NCBI GenBank assembly: GCA_013396915.1
Contig: VWZL01000810.1
Span: 1-64,000, forward strand
Length of the DNA: 64,000 nt
Source of the DNA: Stercorarius parasiticus
Taxonomy: Eukaryota; Chordata; Aves; Charadriiformes; Stercorariidae
Direction of reading: 5' to 3'
Of the stretch, positions 22,950 to 35,400 are shown in pieces. How positions within the stretch are numbered: the first letter of the stretch is position 1; every line of letters begins with the position of its first letter. The notes under the pieces were generated by a model. It made no database searches and had not been told where the DNA came from. It worked only from the letters and a program-made list of their open reading frames with translations. The position numbers and the translations under genes are program-made.

Positions 22950-23432
22950 CAGAAGGACACGGAGCTGTTGGAGCGGGGCCAGAGGAGGCCCCGGAGCTGC
23001 TGGGAGGGCTGGAGCCCCTCTGCTGGGAGGACAGGCTGAGAGAGCTGGGGGGGTTCAGCCTGGAGAAGAGAAGGCTCCGGGGAGACCTTCCAGCCCCTTC
23101 CAGGCCCTAAAGGGGCTCCAGGAAAGCTGGGGAGGGACTCTGGAGCAGGGAGGGGAGCCATGGGACGAGGGGGAAGGGTTTTACACTGGAAGAGGGGAGA
23201 TTGAGATGAGATGTGAGGCAGAAATCCTTTGCTGTGAGGGGGGTGAGCCCCTGGCCCAGGTTGCCCAGAGAAGCTGTGGCTGCCCCATCCCTGGAGGGGT
23301 TCAAGGCCAGGTTGGACGGGGCTTGGAGCAACCTGGGCTGGTGGGAGGTGTCCCTGCCCAGGGCAGGGGGTGGCACTGGGTGGCCTTTAAGGTCCCTCCC
23401 CACCCCAATCATTCTATGATTCAATGTTCTTG
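22950..23432 (+). mobile_element. CR1 LINE fragment, about 480 bases of 3' end
   Basis: It contains the familiar CR1 3' region: GGTTCAGCCTGGAGAAGAGA, the CCCAGAGAAGCTGTGGCTGC block, TTCAAGGCCAGGTTGGAC, GGGTGGCACTGGGTGGCC and the terminal ATTCTATGATTC. The first half corresponds to the end of CR1 ORF2, but the frame is broken. The last 170 bases are nearly the exact reverse complement of the CR1 at 39,838-40,015, so both belong to the same or sister subfamilies. Confidence 0.93.
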
Positions 23433-26400
23433 TGTATGGCTTCTCCACTCTTCTTCTCTGGAAAGAGAACATCACCCCATCTGGAGCCCACAGTTCTGCA
23501 TCTCCCTTCGTTTGAACACCTTGCCGAGCTGCCCGTTGCTCCAGCGCCTGGAGCACCTCCCGCCCTGGGTGTCTGCAGAGCTGTGCCTCTCACAGATTCT
23601 CACTCCTCTCTCCTGGCTGCTGTTCCCCAGCAGTTTTTCCCCCCGTTCTTATAGTTGTTATCCCAGAGGCGCTACCACCATCGCTGATGGGCTCGGCCTT
23701 GGCCAGCTGCGGGTCCGTCTTGGAGCCGGCTGACATTGGTTCTATTGGACATGGGGGAAACTTCTAGCAGCTTCTCACAGAAGCCACCCCTGTAGCCCTC
23801 CCCAGCTACCAAAACCTTGCCACGCAAACCCAACACAACACTTTTAGGCAGGTAAGTCACTTAGGGCTAAAAAACCTCACAGAAATTGTTTCTGCCCCTC
23901 TTTGAAAAAGGTGATAGAAAAATGAATGACACCAGCGTTTGATGACAGGTGTCACAAGTAGAGCTAGAGAGATGGTACGAATGAGACGTTAGAAAGATGT
24001 TGAGTGCGTGAAGGTGGTCCCTCACCCTGAACATCGCATCCCCTGCAGCTGGGAAGGGTCGGACGTCTCTGGAGCAGGCTGGGGGTGGCAGCAGAGCCCA
24101 GGTGTGTGATGCTTGCCACAGCAAGCCCATAGCTCCTGTGTTGGGCCGTTGGGTGGGAAGACAAAAAGCTCTTGCGCTTGGAGCAGGGTGCTGGTGGTAT
24201 CCGTTTTGAGCACACTGGTTTAGTCCTCTCCTGTTTCACTAGTAATTCTCCCCATCTTTCCTCAAATCCTCAAGCCCAGCAGAGCTGTGGAATGCCCAGT
24301 TCCTGTGTTGCTGTAGGAGTTTTTCACTTGCTTGTGTTTGGGATCACAATCCGTTTTGATTCCTCGGTAGAAGCTCCAACAGGTCAACACCAGAGCATTT
24401 TGAATGCAATTGCTACCTCTCGGTGTCTGATGCAGTGCCAGTGGTTGCTCTTATCTTGCTGGGACTTGTGCCATCTGTGGACCAGTTACCTTCCCATGTG
24501 AGATGCACTGGGCCAGCCCCATTCCCGAGCTTCCGCACCGCGAGAGGAGTGACGTTGAGACTCACCCCAGCTGAGCTGAAATCGAAGCCTTCCAAATCAC
24601 AGCCCGCTCCGGTGCGATGCTTTCACAAGGACTGCAGCGTAGTGAAATATCCGTGAGAGAAAGCTGCGGCCAGATGTTGCAAAAGGCTGGGTTCGATAAT
24701 GAATTATCCACAGCCATTCCCAGCCTGGCCGGCTTCTGTGTCGAGCCGCTGGTGCGGTTTTGCCTGCTTCCCGGCCTGGACTTGGTTGCGGTGCTTTGCT
24801 TCTTGCAAAAACAGTGTCCCTGGGAGCCTCGAGGAGTTGCCCCCGTGCACTGCAAAGCGGCTTTTCTCGTGGCAGCGCTTTCCCATGGTATTTTCTCCCG
24901 GGAGCTGGCGCGCGCCGCTGCACAGGAAATTCTGGTTGCACCATTATTGCAGAGCCTATTGTTTGGGGCAAGAGCAGGATTCGGTCTTGCTCACATCCTA
25001 AAATGTCTCGCTGGGTTAAAAGGATGTTGCAGAGTATCCAGGGCTGCCGGCTCAAGGCTGGTTTTGCGCAGAGTTCACGCTTAGCCCAGATCCCTGCGTT
25101 TCTGCTCAAACTCACCACTCGGGTTTTTCATGGGAATCCTCAGGGTTAAGGAAAACTTGGAAGTGAAACCGGAGTCAGGGCACGGTCCCTCACCACAGTT
25201 TGCAGCTTCTTGCTGCTTAGCCCGCTCCGGCTTGCGGGCGATGCGTGGCAGACGCGTCGAGCGATGCCAAATCGGCGTCCGTGGGTGTGTGTGGGATACC
25301 GAAACCCATCAAAACCCTGCCTTTGAGATGCCAAAAAATGTGGCCTGGATTGCACAGGCACAAATCGGCAGGTACAGCACGTGGCAGGCTCTCCTTTCAT
25401 CTGCCGCAGTCTTGTGGCTTGGCCAAGGATGCCTGTTAACCTGTCTCTGCCTCAGTTTCTTATCTGAGCGCTGGAGCGAGCGCTGCGCTGCCCGTGTTTG
25501 CTTTCACGTTGTTTTTTTTCCCTTAACTAATCTTTGTGGCTTAGATGGTTGGCAGCGATAGCCCGTATTTCCCAGGCTACGCTATCCAAAGTTGCAAAAC
25601 AGGGTTCCTCACTCGTGCGAACCGCAGGTCCTCTCGCGCAGGGCTACCTGTAATGGTTTGGCTACAACTTGCCTGGTGGCAAGAAGCAAGAGGGTTTGAA
25701 AGCTTGGCTGGCCAAATTGCGCTCCCCCTCGCTGCAGGGAGGGCTGCTCACCCCCCGAGTTGCCTGCCCAGGCTCTTGGCTCCCCTTCGCTGGGTTTTTC
25801 ATTCGCTTTTGGCTGCCATCCTAAAAGAGGGAAAACACCAAACTGGGGCAGGTGTAAAGAGTGAAGGGGCGTGTGTGACATTCCTCCTCTGTCATATGCC
25901 GGGGCAGAATTAAGTGTGGAAGTTCCCAGGGCTTTTGCGAACTCTGCGTCCCGGGAGCTGAGCTTTTGCTGCCCCGGTAAAGCCCCGAGGAGCCTGCGCA
26001 GGCAGCCAGCCCCTCCGCGCACGGGCTGCAAAGCTGCCAGCAACCTGCCCTGTGCCGGGAGGGAATTTGCCGCTGGAGGCTTGTCTCGGTCCCGATGCTG
26101 CGTTCCGGGTGCGGAGGTGAGGTAGGGAGCCCGCTTGGATCTAGCACCGGCGGTGAGGGTGTCATCACCCGCCTGGCGAGGCAGCAGGAGATGCAGACCG
26201 GCGCCTTCGCTGCTGCGGCAAACTGCTGGTATCTTTGCTTCAATAGACCCCGGCTTCAGTTCGAGGGCTCTGCTGGCTTTGTGTGCTGGCATGGGAAAGT
26301 CAACTGAAAAGCTGCTTTGACACTGCGGTGAGGAGCAGAGCAAAGCACGTGCCTGGCAGAGGGATGGGGAGCCTGGCGGGAGCGGTCCTGCGTCCCTCGT

Positions 26401-29400
26401 CCGAACAAGCCACACTGGGAACGGTCGTAGCTCATTTGTTCCTGCTGCTCCTCTTATGGCGGGCTGGCGCGGGGTCGCAGCTGATGCCGTCCCACTGCAA
26501 CTGGGTTGACATTGTCTGCCAGAGGCCTCCCGTACACTCAGAGACTTGTTTGAGAAAACCATTAATCAGTTTAAAACTGCCTCGTTTCACTCGCGGGCCT
26601 GAAAAATGCCTATTGTGTGTGAAAACAATGCCACCGATGTGAGCGTCTGCCCTCAGCACTGGAATTGTTCAGCTGAAGTGGTATGAAGTCACACGTCTGT
26701 CTAGCCACAGCGGTGGGGTCGCAGAGCCTCCAGACTCTCCGCTTCGGCCAAGCGGTAGATGTTGGGCTTCACCACGGCAGTGCCTGGCCTCCCCTGCCCA
26801 CGCTGGTGTAGAGGATGCCATCGGCTGGGTGGTTGGAGGGTGGCACCAGGGTCCTGCTGGAGCTCGGGCAGCGCGGCGGAGAGCGAGGAGGAGGAGGAGG
26901 AGAGCATCCACCGGGTTTCTGAGCAGCACAAGGAGTTGGGTTTGCACTGGAAGGGCGCTTCCTGGCCGGCAAAAGCACCAGCCCCAGAGCATGTTACCAT
27001 CTTCTCATCCCCTTCTGCCGTAGGGAGTTCGACAGTGTTCCTGGGTGCAGAGCACATCCTGAACTTCTGCTCCGCTCTCTGATTTCCACGCCATAGACCA
27101 GAGCTGAAAAAGACACTGGCAGCAGCGAGAGCAGGCGAGCAACAGGACACCGTGTCCCTCAGTGACCCTCTGTGGTCGTGCTTGGAGCATCTGCTTATAG
27201 ATAACGGGGAAAGCCAGGAGCGGAAGCACGGCTCAAGGAGCAGAAGCAGGGCTCAAGCTGGTGGTGTCTAAGCATTTTCACACCGGGGGAGCGGGCGATG
27301 CCGACAGGCTGAGCATGGCCAGGAGCCCACTGCAGCCCGGGGGATGCTGTCTGCAGCCACGGGGGATGATGGCTGCCAGTGTTTTTCAGTGAAATTTTAT
27401 ACAACGGCGGCCGGTGAGTTTACTTTATATGGTGTAAGTCCTGCCAAAACAATTTCTTCCTGTTATTGCTCCTCCAGTCTTAGTGGAGCGATAAGAGCCT
27501 TTTGCAGGGAGCTGGCTTCTCCCAGGGGTTCTCCTGCTCCGAGCCAGGAGCTTTGAACAGCATTTCCCAGGGAGACTTTTCCTCAGTCCTTTGGCTGAAT
27601 TTCGAAGTCATGATTAGTTAAATGATAAAAGGAACATCTGAGTACAGTCTGTGTAGGGTCTCTCTACAACCAAATGGATTGGGTTCATTTCAGGCAATAT
27701 TTCCCGTGAATTGTCTCTTCAGTTGCCTGAGGAGGTAGTTATGGATGGCAAAGACCTTGGCCTTGAAGAAAAGGCTTGTGTTAAAATATATTGAAGCGGA
27801 AGCTGGGACAACGAGGGACTTGGACCTGGACTGGAGCTGGGAGAGTGCCACAAGTCTCGTCACTTCCCAGGCTCAGAGCTGGTGGCTTCAGCTGACGTTT
27901 TGTGTTGCCACACCGTTTTATTTCCTGGTGCTGAACAAGATCCAGTGGTCCCCTGCTCTCAGGGCTGCTGCAGTGACGGTGGTGGGTTTTAGTTCCGACC
28001 AGAGGGCTGCGTGGATACCTCATGCTCCCCGGAGAGTCAAGTACCTTCCTTTTCCCACCTAATTTTGGCAGAATTAGGAAAATGGCATAGAATTTCAATA
28101 GCTGGAAAGCTCTACAGGCTGGAGGAGTGATTTGCATGGAAAGCTTTCTCAGCTTCATAGCAAGGAAACACCCTTGCTCCAGAAATGCCGCTGTATGTGG
28201 GTTTCCACTCCTGCAAAGGAAGATTTTTAAATATTCTAATGTGAATGAAGATGGATCCTAACACCCCTTGTGCTTGGTTTTTTATCGCTTTTGAGTGAAC
28301 GAACTGAACCGAAAGTGGAGCCACAAGAAGGCGTGCTGGGTTCCAGCGCAGCCCATGGCAGGCGATGCGGGATCAGCCGCAATTGCTTCCCATAAAGAAA
28401 TCGTTTCAGGTTTCCCGATTGCAAACACAGTGCCGGAGCTGGGAGGAATCTCGCCACTGCTGAACAATTCAAGTGAAGTGAATAGGCTCCGCTCCCGTTC
28501 CTAAGGGTGGGCTGCTGAGAGGAAGGAAAAACAGGAAAAAAGTCAGTTAGTCGCTAGGGTGAGGTGCTGCCCTTCTGGAGAAGGGCTGCAGGGCGGCCCT
28601 GTGGCACCTCAGGTCACCGCTTCGCCTGTGGAGAGCGAGGCTTGGAGTGGATGTGTGCCTGGAACAGCATCTCTGGTGCGGTTACCCCGCGATGTGGGGA
28701 GCGAAAACGCGGTGCTGCAAACTGCCCCGTGGCTGGGGCTTGTGTCAGAAGCGTTTGGCTGCAGAGCAGCTTTGTTGTGTAATTACGGTGCGTGCTGACG
28801 ACGTTACCAGTCTCCTGCTCTTTCCATCGCCTCGTTAGCCCAACCGCGACTTCTGCTGTGAGCGATGCTTCATGCCTGGCGGTGCTCGGGTCGCGCTGAG
28901 CGCTTCCCACTGCCGGCAGCAAAGGCACAGCTCGCTGGGGAGGCGGAGGGAAAAGGGGACCACAAAAGCCTGGCGTAAATGAGCAAACATCTGAGCCTGC
29001 GGGTTGATTTGCAAGCGGGAAGGGAGCTGAATTTCTCAGCGGGACCTTCTGCCCAGGTCTGATGCTGTGAACTGCGTAAAGTAAGTGGGTGCTTGCAAAA
29101 GGGGATGCTGAGGAAGGGATCTGCGGGTGCAATAGCCAAATCTTTGCTTCTGACTCTTCGTGGTTGATGTTTTCTCCCTCTGGGATGCTACAGCAGCGCC
29201 CGTAATAACCCCCAAGGGCAGGCATTGCCTTTCTGGCCTCTGTCTGGTCTGTATCTGCTCCCTGCCACTTCTTGCCATAATAAGTTAAAGCCAAGCATTT
29301 TAATAAACTCTTATGAAGATAATGAGTTGCATTAGGTAGAAATATTTGTGTAAAAGGGAAGTAAATAAATGCATTTCAGGCCATAAGCCAACCCACGTTT

Positions 29401-32400
29401 GACACAGCTAGAAGCAGTTTTCTCCAAGGCCCAGGTTATTCCATAATTGCTCATTAATGAAGTTCTTGCCTCCTTCCTCTGAAGCGTTTGCCCTTGTCCA
29501 GAGCATAGGAGGAAACAGTGGGTTATATGGAAGCCTCGTGTGATCCAGGCTGGCGTGTTTGTATTCCTTAACGCTCCTCTGATTGTAATCAGTGGGTTTT
29601 GCACCCAGAAAGAATTAGGACAATGCCACATAAACTGTCTATAATAAACACAGGGAGTCTGTTCATATGGTTTCAGGCTTGAACTTTCTGAGTGATAATT
29701 ACTCTCTAATCTTTCCAGGCACCTCGCTTTGATTCCTGGAAAGTTTCACCTTTACTTACAGCTAGAGTTGAAAAAACAAAGACGTCGTTTTGGGGGAAGA
29801 GCTTTCCTGCAGGATGCTGCAGCACAACTCCATGGATCTGGGCAGAGCTATAGCCAGAGGACATGGACCCGATTGCTGGATGCTCCCTGGGGCACTGGTC
29901 AGAAAAGCAAAAGCATTGCCTGTCATGCTTCAGACACATGCATGAAAGGAGGCACAAGTTCTGCTGGCAGCAGGAAGGAGTCACTGATTTAGGTCTGAAG
30001 TTGTTTTGGGAGACCAAGTCTGTCTGTTGGTGTTGGAGAAACCCCTCTGTGCTGCGTTTCCCTGGTTCTTTATGTATCCTCTGCTGCATGAGGATAAAGA
30101 CACTGCAAGAATGAATATTGAGATTCCTAATTCAAGTTTAGTTTTGGCACCTAAATGTGTGTTTGAGTGTGCAAGTGGGAAATCCAATATTTATGCTAAA
30201 GGTGCAGCTCTCCTCCCTGGCAGTTGGGGCCCGGGCAGGGGCTGTGCTTGGGGGTGTCTGCAAGATGGACGGGCTGTGAGCATTTCCTGAGCGTGCAGGA
30301 GGGTTTCTAGAGAAGTACCCATCTGGGACAAGATCTTCTGCAAAGTGTCCAGCGAAGTGTGCTTTGGAGTCCTGTGTTTCTTTCTGCTGGTGGTGAGAAG
30401 CTGGGGTCCAGCCTGATGCCACTTCAGTTGTGATTTACAGCTATGAGGGTGTGGGGAGACATGTTTTGAGCTGGGTAAATGGCTGCCAGATTTGGCCTGG
30501 AGGCTATGGAGCCGCAGTGCTGCAGCAATGGGTCAGAACTTCATATTCGGCATATAACCCAACTCCCAAAGGAGATGCTTAATTCATTTATCTCTTCCTT
30601 TGCCCCTTCTCTGCTATTGCATCCAACCACCATCGAGACCGGAGAAGCAGGGAGTCACAGTCCCTTTTCTCGGAGATGGGAGGAGGCGGTGTGGCTGAGG
30701 AGGAAAGTTCAATGCATTCTTCTTTTCGGGGTTGAAAACAAACTGAACATGGGCGTATGCCTTTGAGGTGAGGACCAAAAAGATTTGGTTTAATTGGGTA
30801 CACGGGCGCTTCCCTGGCTGCCTCATTCCTGACGTCCCTGGACCTGTTTTCGTCACCCTTCCCAGTTGCCACGTCTTTCGGGGAGATTATTTTTGGCACG
30901 CTGACTGCGTCGGGTTTCTCGATTTTCTTGCTGCGAGTAGTTGTGAAAGAGTGGCTGTTCTGCTAATGCCAGCGATGGCTTCCCTGCCGTCCGCTGGGGC
31001 CCTCGCTCTTGTTTGCACGCTGCTGTGGGGAGGGGGGAGGATGTGTTTGAAGACAGACAAGGAAAAGCCCAAGAGGCAATGGACGATCCCTCAGGCTTCT
31101 GTGGGAATTGAGTTTTGCTCAGGTTTTCTGCTGGACAAGCCCATATTTTTAAATGTTTTTTCTTAAGCACTCCTTTTGTCTCCTCTGAAGGAAGAAGGGG
31201 TCACTTTTTCCACGCTGCTGACGTGAACGGTGAATCACGATTGCTGTGGGAAGGTGCTGTTACTGGGACCTGTCAAAATATTTGCCGTCTTCATCCCCAT
31301 GTCCTCAGGCGTTTTGCAGCCCGTGTGCCAAATGGTTGGCTGTGACCACAGCTCAGAGTGCTCTTTTGATGCTTCTCAAGTGGGACGGACAGGAAGGATC
31401 GGCTCCTTAAAGATTTTTATTTCAAGGGAGTGGTATAGCCTATGTATGGGAGAGCCCGTTCATTTTACTACAGGAAGGAAACGTGTCAGCACGTAGATCC
31501 AGCATATGGCCTGTAAGCCAAGGTGATTTTGCCTCGGTACTGAGTGCTAGCTCCAGCCAAAAGAAAGACACGACGCTGGAATAACATCCAGAAAACTCAG
31601 CAGCTTTTGCAAACCCTGGCAGCGGCGGTGCGCTGGAGCCGGGGCCGGCCCTGCGCTGCCTGTGCGGGCAGGTCGAGCGCAGCGTGGGAGTTCCTGCAGC
31701 TCTTGCACCAGCTGAGCAGGGTTCGAACCTGTTCATAGAGAAAACACTCGCTGTGGGCTGGTCCTGTGCCTCCAACAGGGTGCATGTCCTTGCAGAAACG
31801 TATATGCTTTTCTTTCCCAAGGTACGCTGTATTTGCAGCCTGGTGCCCGGCTTGCCTGCTGCTGTGAAGGTCCAGGGCTTTCCAGATCTGTGGCAAGGGT
31901 ATCGCTGCTGCTCCGCGTTAGCTAAATGCCGTAACGTATAAAGAATTTGTGTGACATGAGCTGGCGAATCAGTGTGTTGGTTTTTTGCGCGATAGCAATG
32001 TTTGTATATCCATGCCGTGCAATTTCCTGCAAAAGCTAGATGTTGCCTGCATGTGTTCCCGAACCGTTTGTGCTTTTAAAGCACGAGTGAAGGTGTAGGT
32101 GCGCTGGGCCCATCCTTGGGGATGGGGAGACGCACCTTCAGAGGGGATGCGATGGGCACTTTCAGGGTGACTGGTCCTGTCCTTTCCTGCTTATGGTTTT
32201 TGTTTTGTCCTTTGCCACCTGTAGCAATAAATTCACTTGCTGTTGAAAAGGAGTTATGGGAGAGACTTAGCAGAATATAGAAAAGGGTGAAATAAAAAGG
32301 TGTATGAGGCTTGGAACAAAATCCCCAGCTCCTTGTAAAAAAGATTCAGGCTTTGTTCCATAAATGGTGATAAAGGGAACCTTTGGCTGCTCCTGCTCAG

Positions 32401-35400
32401 CTGGGTTTTTTAACCCTAAAAAAGGGCTACGTGTATCCTTGAGGAGGGCAGGGTGGGAGGGCAGAGGAGACACGACTGTGCGTGCACGGCCTCACCCTGT
32501 CGGCTGGGGTGCATGGTGGGGGCTCAGCCGAGAGATGAAAAAGCTCATCAGTAATGATGCTAATTGAACCCGATGTTGCTTCCCTGCGTTCAGAGCTGGC
32601 TGCTGTCGCCCAGCGGAGTGTGGCTGGCTCGAGCGGGGCCCTGGTGCGTGAGGAATGCGAGCTGACAGCCCCTTTTGCAGGGAAAAGCCCCGTCGGTGAG
32701 ACCATGCAGCGTTCCAGACACGGATGGACTCGCGGTGCCCACTTAAAAGCTGCTTGTTTGGTTTGGTATCCGTATCGGGTCGGCAGGGCAGGCTTGCGTC
32801 GACAAACTAAGGTTTTGAAGCCTTGGGTTAGAAGACAGGCATGTGAGGACCAGCTCTGTCCGAGCTGGACTGCACAAATGCAGGATAACACCTACAGCCA
32901 TGGCAGCATTGCTCCCAAAACTGGGATGCAAATATCAGCCGCCCACTGATTATTCCTGCAAAGCAACGCCCGTGTGCGCCAGCCGGGGCTGACCGTGTGC
33001 TCACGGCCCACATCTCATGGCTCTGGATGCAAATAAGCATTATTTCTCATTGTTGCCATTGAGGGGGGAAGGCAGGAGAAAGGCGTCTGCATGTCTAGGA
33101 GTCACCTTGTGACTTTTGAGTGTTCTGGATGTGGGGTGGACATGGATTTGATGATATGCCTGCCTTGTGAGGGAAAACCAAGGCACAGGTGGGTGTCAGG
33201 CCCCTAAAAGCTCTGTGCCTTTCTGGGGTGTAAAGCCCCAGCCAGAGAGGCACCCAGCAGTCACGGGGCTTTTCTAGAAACACAAGATTAGGTTTTTCAC
33301 GTGCCTCAAAGCAATTTTGTGCAAGGCCACTTGCCTTCCCAAGTTGGATATCCTGGAACATAGCAGTGGTCAAATGCACGGCAGGTGTCACTGTCCTGTT
33401 TGGAACATCAAACCTCCAAATACCCAGAAATTGGGTTGATTTTACTCAAAAGCAGTGTGGAAGACTCCTAAAGCAATCGTTCGCTGCTGAAGGCAAAGAC
33501 ACTGGTGGTACACCTGACACCCTGGGCCCCAATCTGGGCATTGCCACCAATTTCAGAGCGCGGAAAGGCTGTACCCCACCTTTAAGTGAAAAGGCTTTGC
33601 TTGATGAATTAAGTTTTTTGTAACGTGGGAAATTGGGAGCAAACCAGCAGCCAACTGTTCAGTCCTACGCTGTTGTGTTTGTGTTTAAAGGAGGTGTCGG
33701 TCGTTGCGGTTTGCTGTGCTATAAAGCCAGACTGTGCGGCAGGTTTGTTCCTAGCAGCCTGTTGATGAGAGCTGGGAGCAGCCCTCCATCCTGCATCGTT
33801 GCCTTTCCCTTTCCCTCCTTTGACACGGCGACGTGTTTGGCCTGTTTGATGGAGAAACCTGAAAGAAGTGATGGTTCCTGTTCAAACTGCTGTAAGGAAA
33901 AAGGGCACGGGGGAAAGTGCAGGTGAAATCCCATGTATCTGCCTAAAAAGAATAGGTCTCTTGATATCTGTCTGGAGATAGAAATATTTCGGGCTTGGAG
34001 AGAGGCAATTAAATATGTGTGAGATGCCCTTTGACGTCGCCAGGGCAATGTAAGGGAGCTGCTGAGTAATATGCCGAAATAATTGTTGGAAATGTTTGAG
34101 CAGAACCGGTTGCTGCGTGTGCTCCCCGTCTTTGCGTGTGAATTTGGGGCCGTGGTTGGCCCTCAGCTCTTTGTTTCTGATCCCGAGCTGAATGCGCTGA
34201 ACGTGCATTAACGCAGAACCACAGATTGCAAGGTCTGTAACTATGGCGATATATATACAAATGTGACCCTTCGCACCTAATTTAATTGGCATCGATGAGC
34301 TGCCTTGTAAGATGGCACTGATTTTTTTTCTAGTAGTAATTCCATGTCAAAGAGGAAATATAAATAAACTCCCCAAACAAAAGAAGCAAGGAAAAAATAA
34401 TTCTTTCAAACATTTGAGCAGGAACAATAGGGTAGGATATGCACTCTCTGGGGAGAGCTAATGGCTGAAACCGATAGGAGCACAGTGCCTGCCTTACTCC
34501 GCTTTGTAACGAGCACAAACCTTTGCTCAACCGAAGATTATTTATAGCAAATGTTATGGCAGAAGCATGTGTGACCTGTAGGCTCCCTGCTAGGGGAAGA
34601 GCTTTCCTGTACTGTCTCTGGGATACAATAGACAATTATTTAGACACTATCTTTGTCTCAAGATATAAACAATTAAATGCTGGCTACTGATTTCTCTTCT
34701 TATGTTCAGACTACCGGCAGCCATGCTTTTTTACTTAAGGATTTTTGGAGAAGGAAAGGATTTTTAAGGGATTCATGGTGGAGGAATGTCATAGCTGTGA
34801 AGTTCCTGGGGCATCTCTACTAAATTGGCTAATTGGGAATGCAAAGTAGTGTCACAGGCATCATGAAGTCGTTGCCTCCCAGCATCCTCACAAAGGACAG
34901 CAGCTAGCGGCCTGATGTTGTTCTACTGATATTAATGGGGCGTGTTTGGGTGTAGACCCCTGAATCTGCCTCTGCTGTTGTGTTTTAGCTCATCGCTGTG
35001 GTATTAGAGTACCTACATCTGCATAGTAATTAAATGTTCTTATGTATAATTAACTACTTTCAACTAACTACAGAACAGCTTAAATAATCTACATGTAATG
35101 GCAGATGTTTCTATATTATAATGGCAACAGTCAGTGCCAAATACCTGAGAAGATTGGGGAAACAGCTATTGTGCATCAAAACATAGCCTAGTTCTGGAAG
35201 ATGGGTGCTTTTTCAGGCTCCCTCGCGTTGTTGTTGGTCCCTGTGCATCCTGGGTGTCAGTAGCGCGAGTTTACTTTCGGATCTGTTCGGTATTCGCCTT
35301 AGTTTTATTTTCTGTATGGGAAAAGAATTTAGAATTGCAAAAAAGGGACTTATGAAAATGTGAAGGAGCGTGCAAGGGATAACGCTACCACAAACGCAAT

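Noticed and set aside
28614..29294. 226-codon minus-strand frame
   Set aside because: No recognisable motif. It lies in GC-rich DNA where long chance frames are common.
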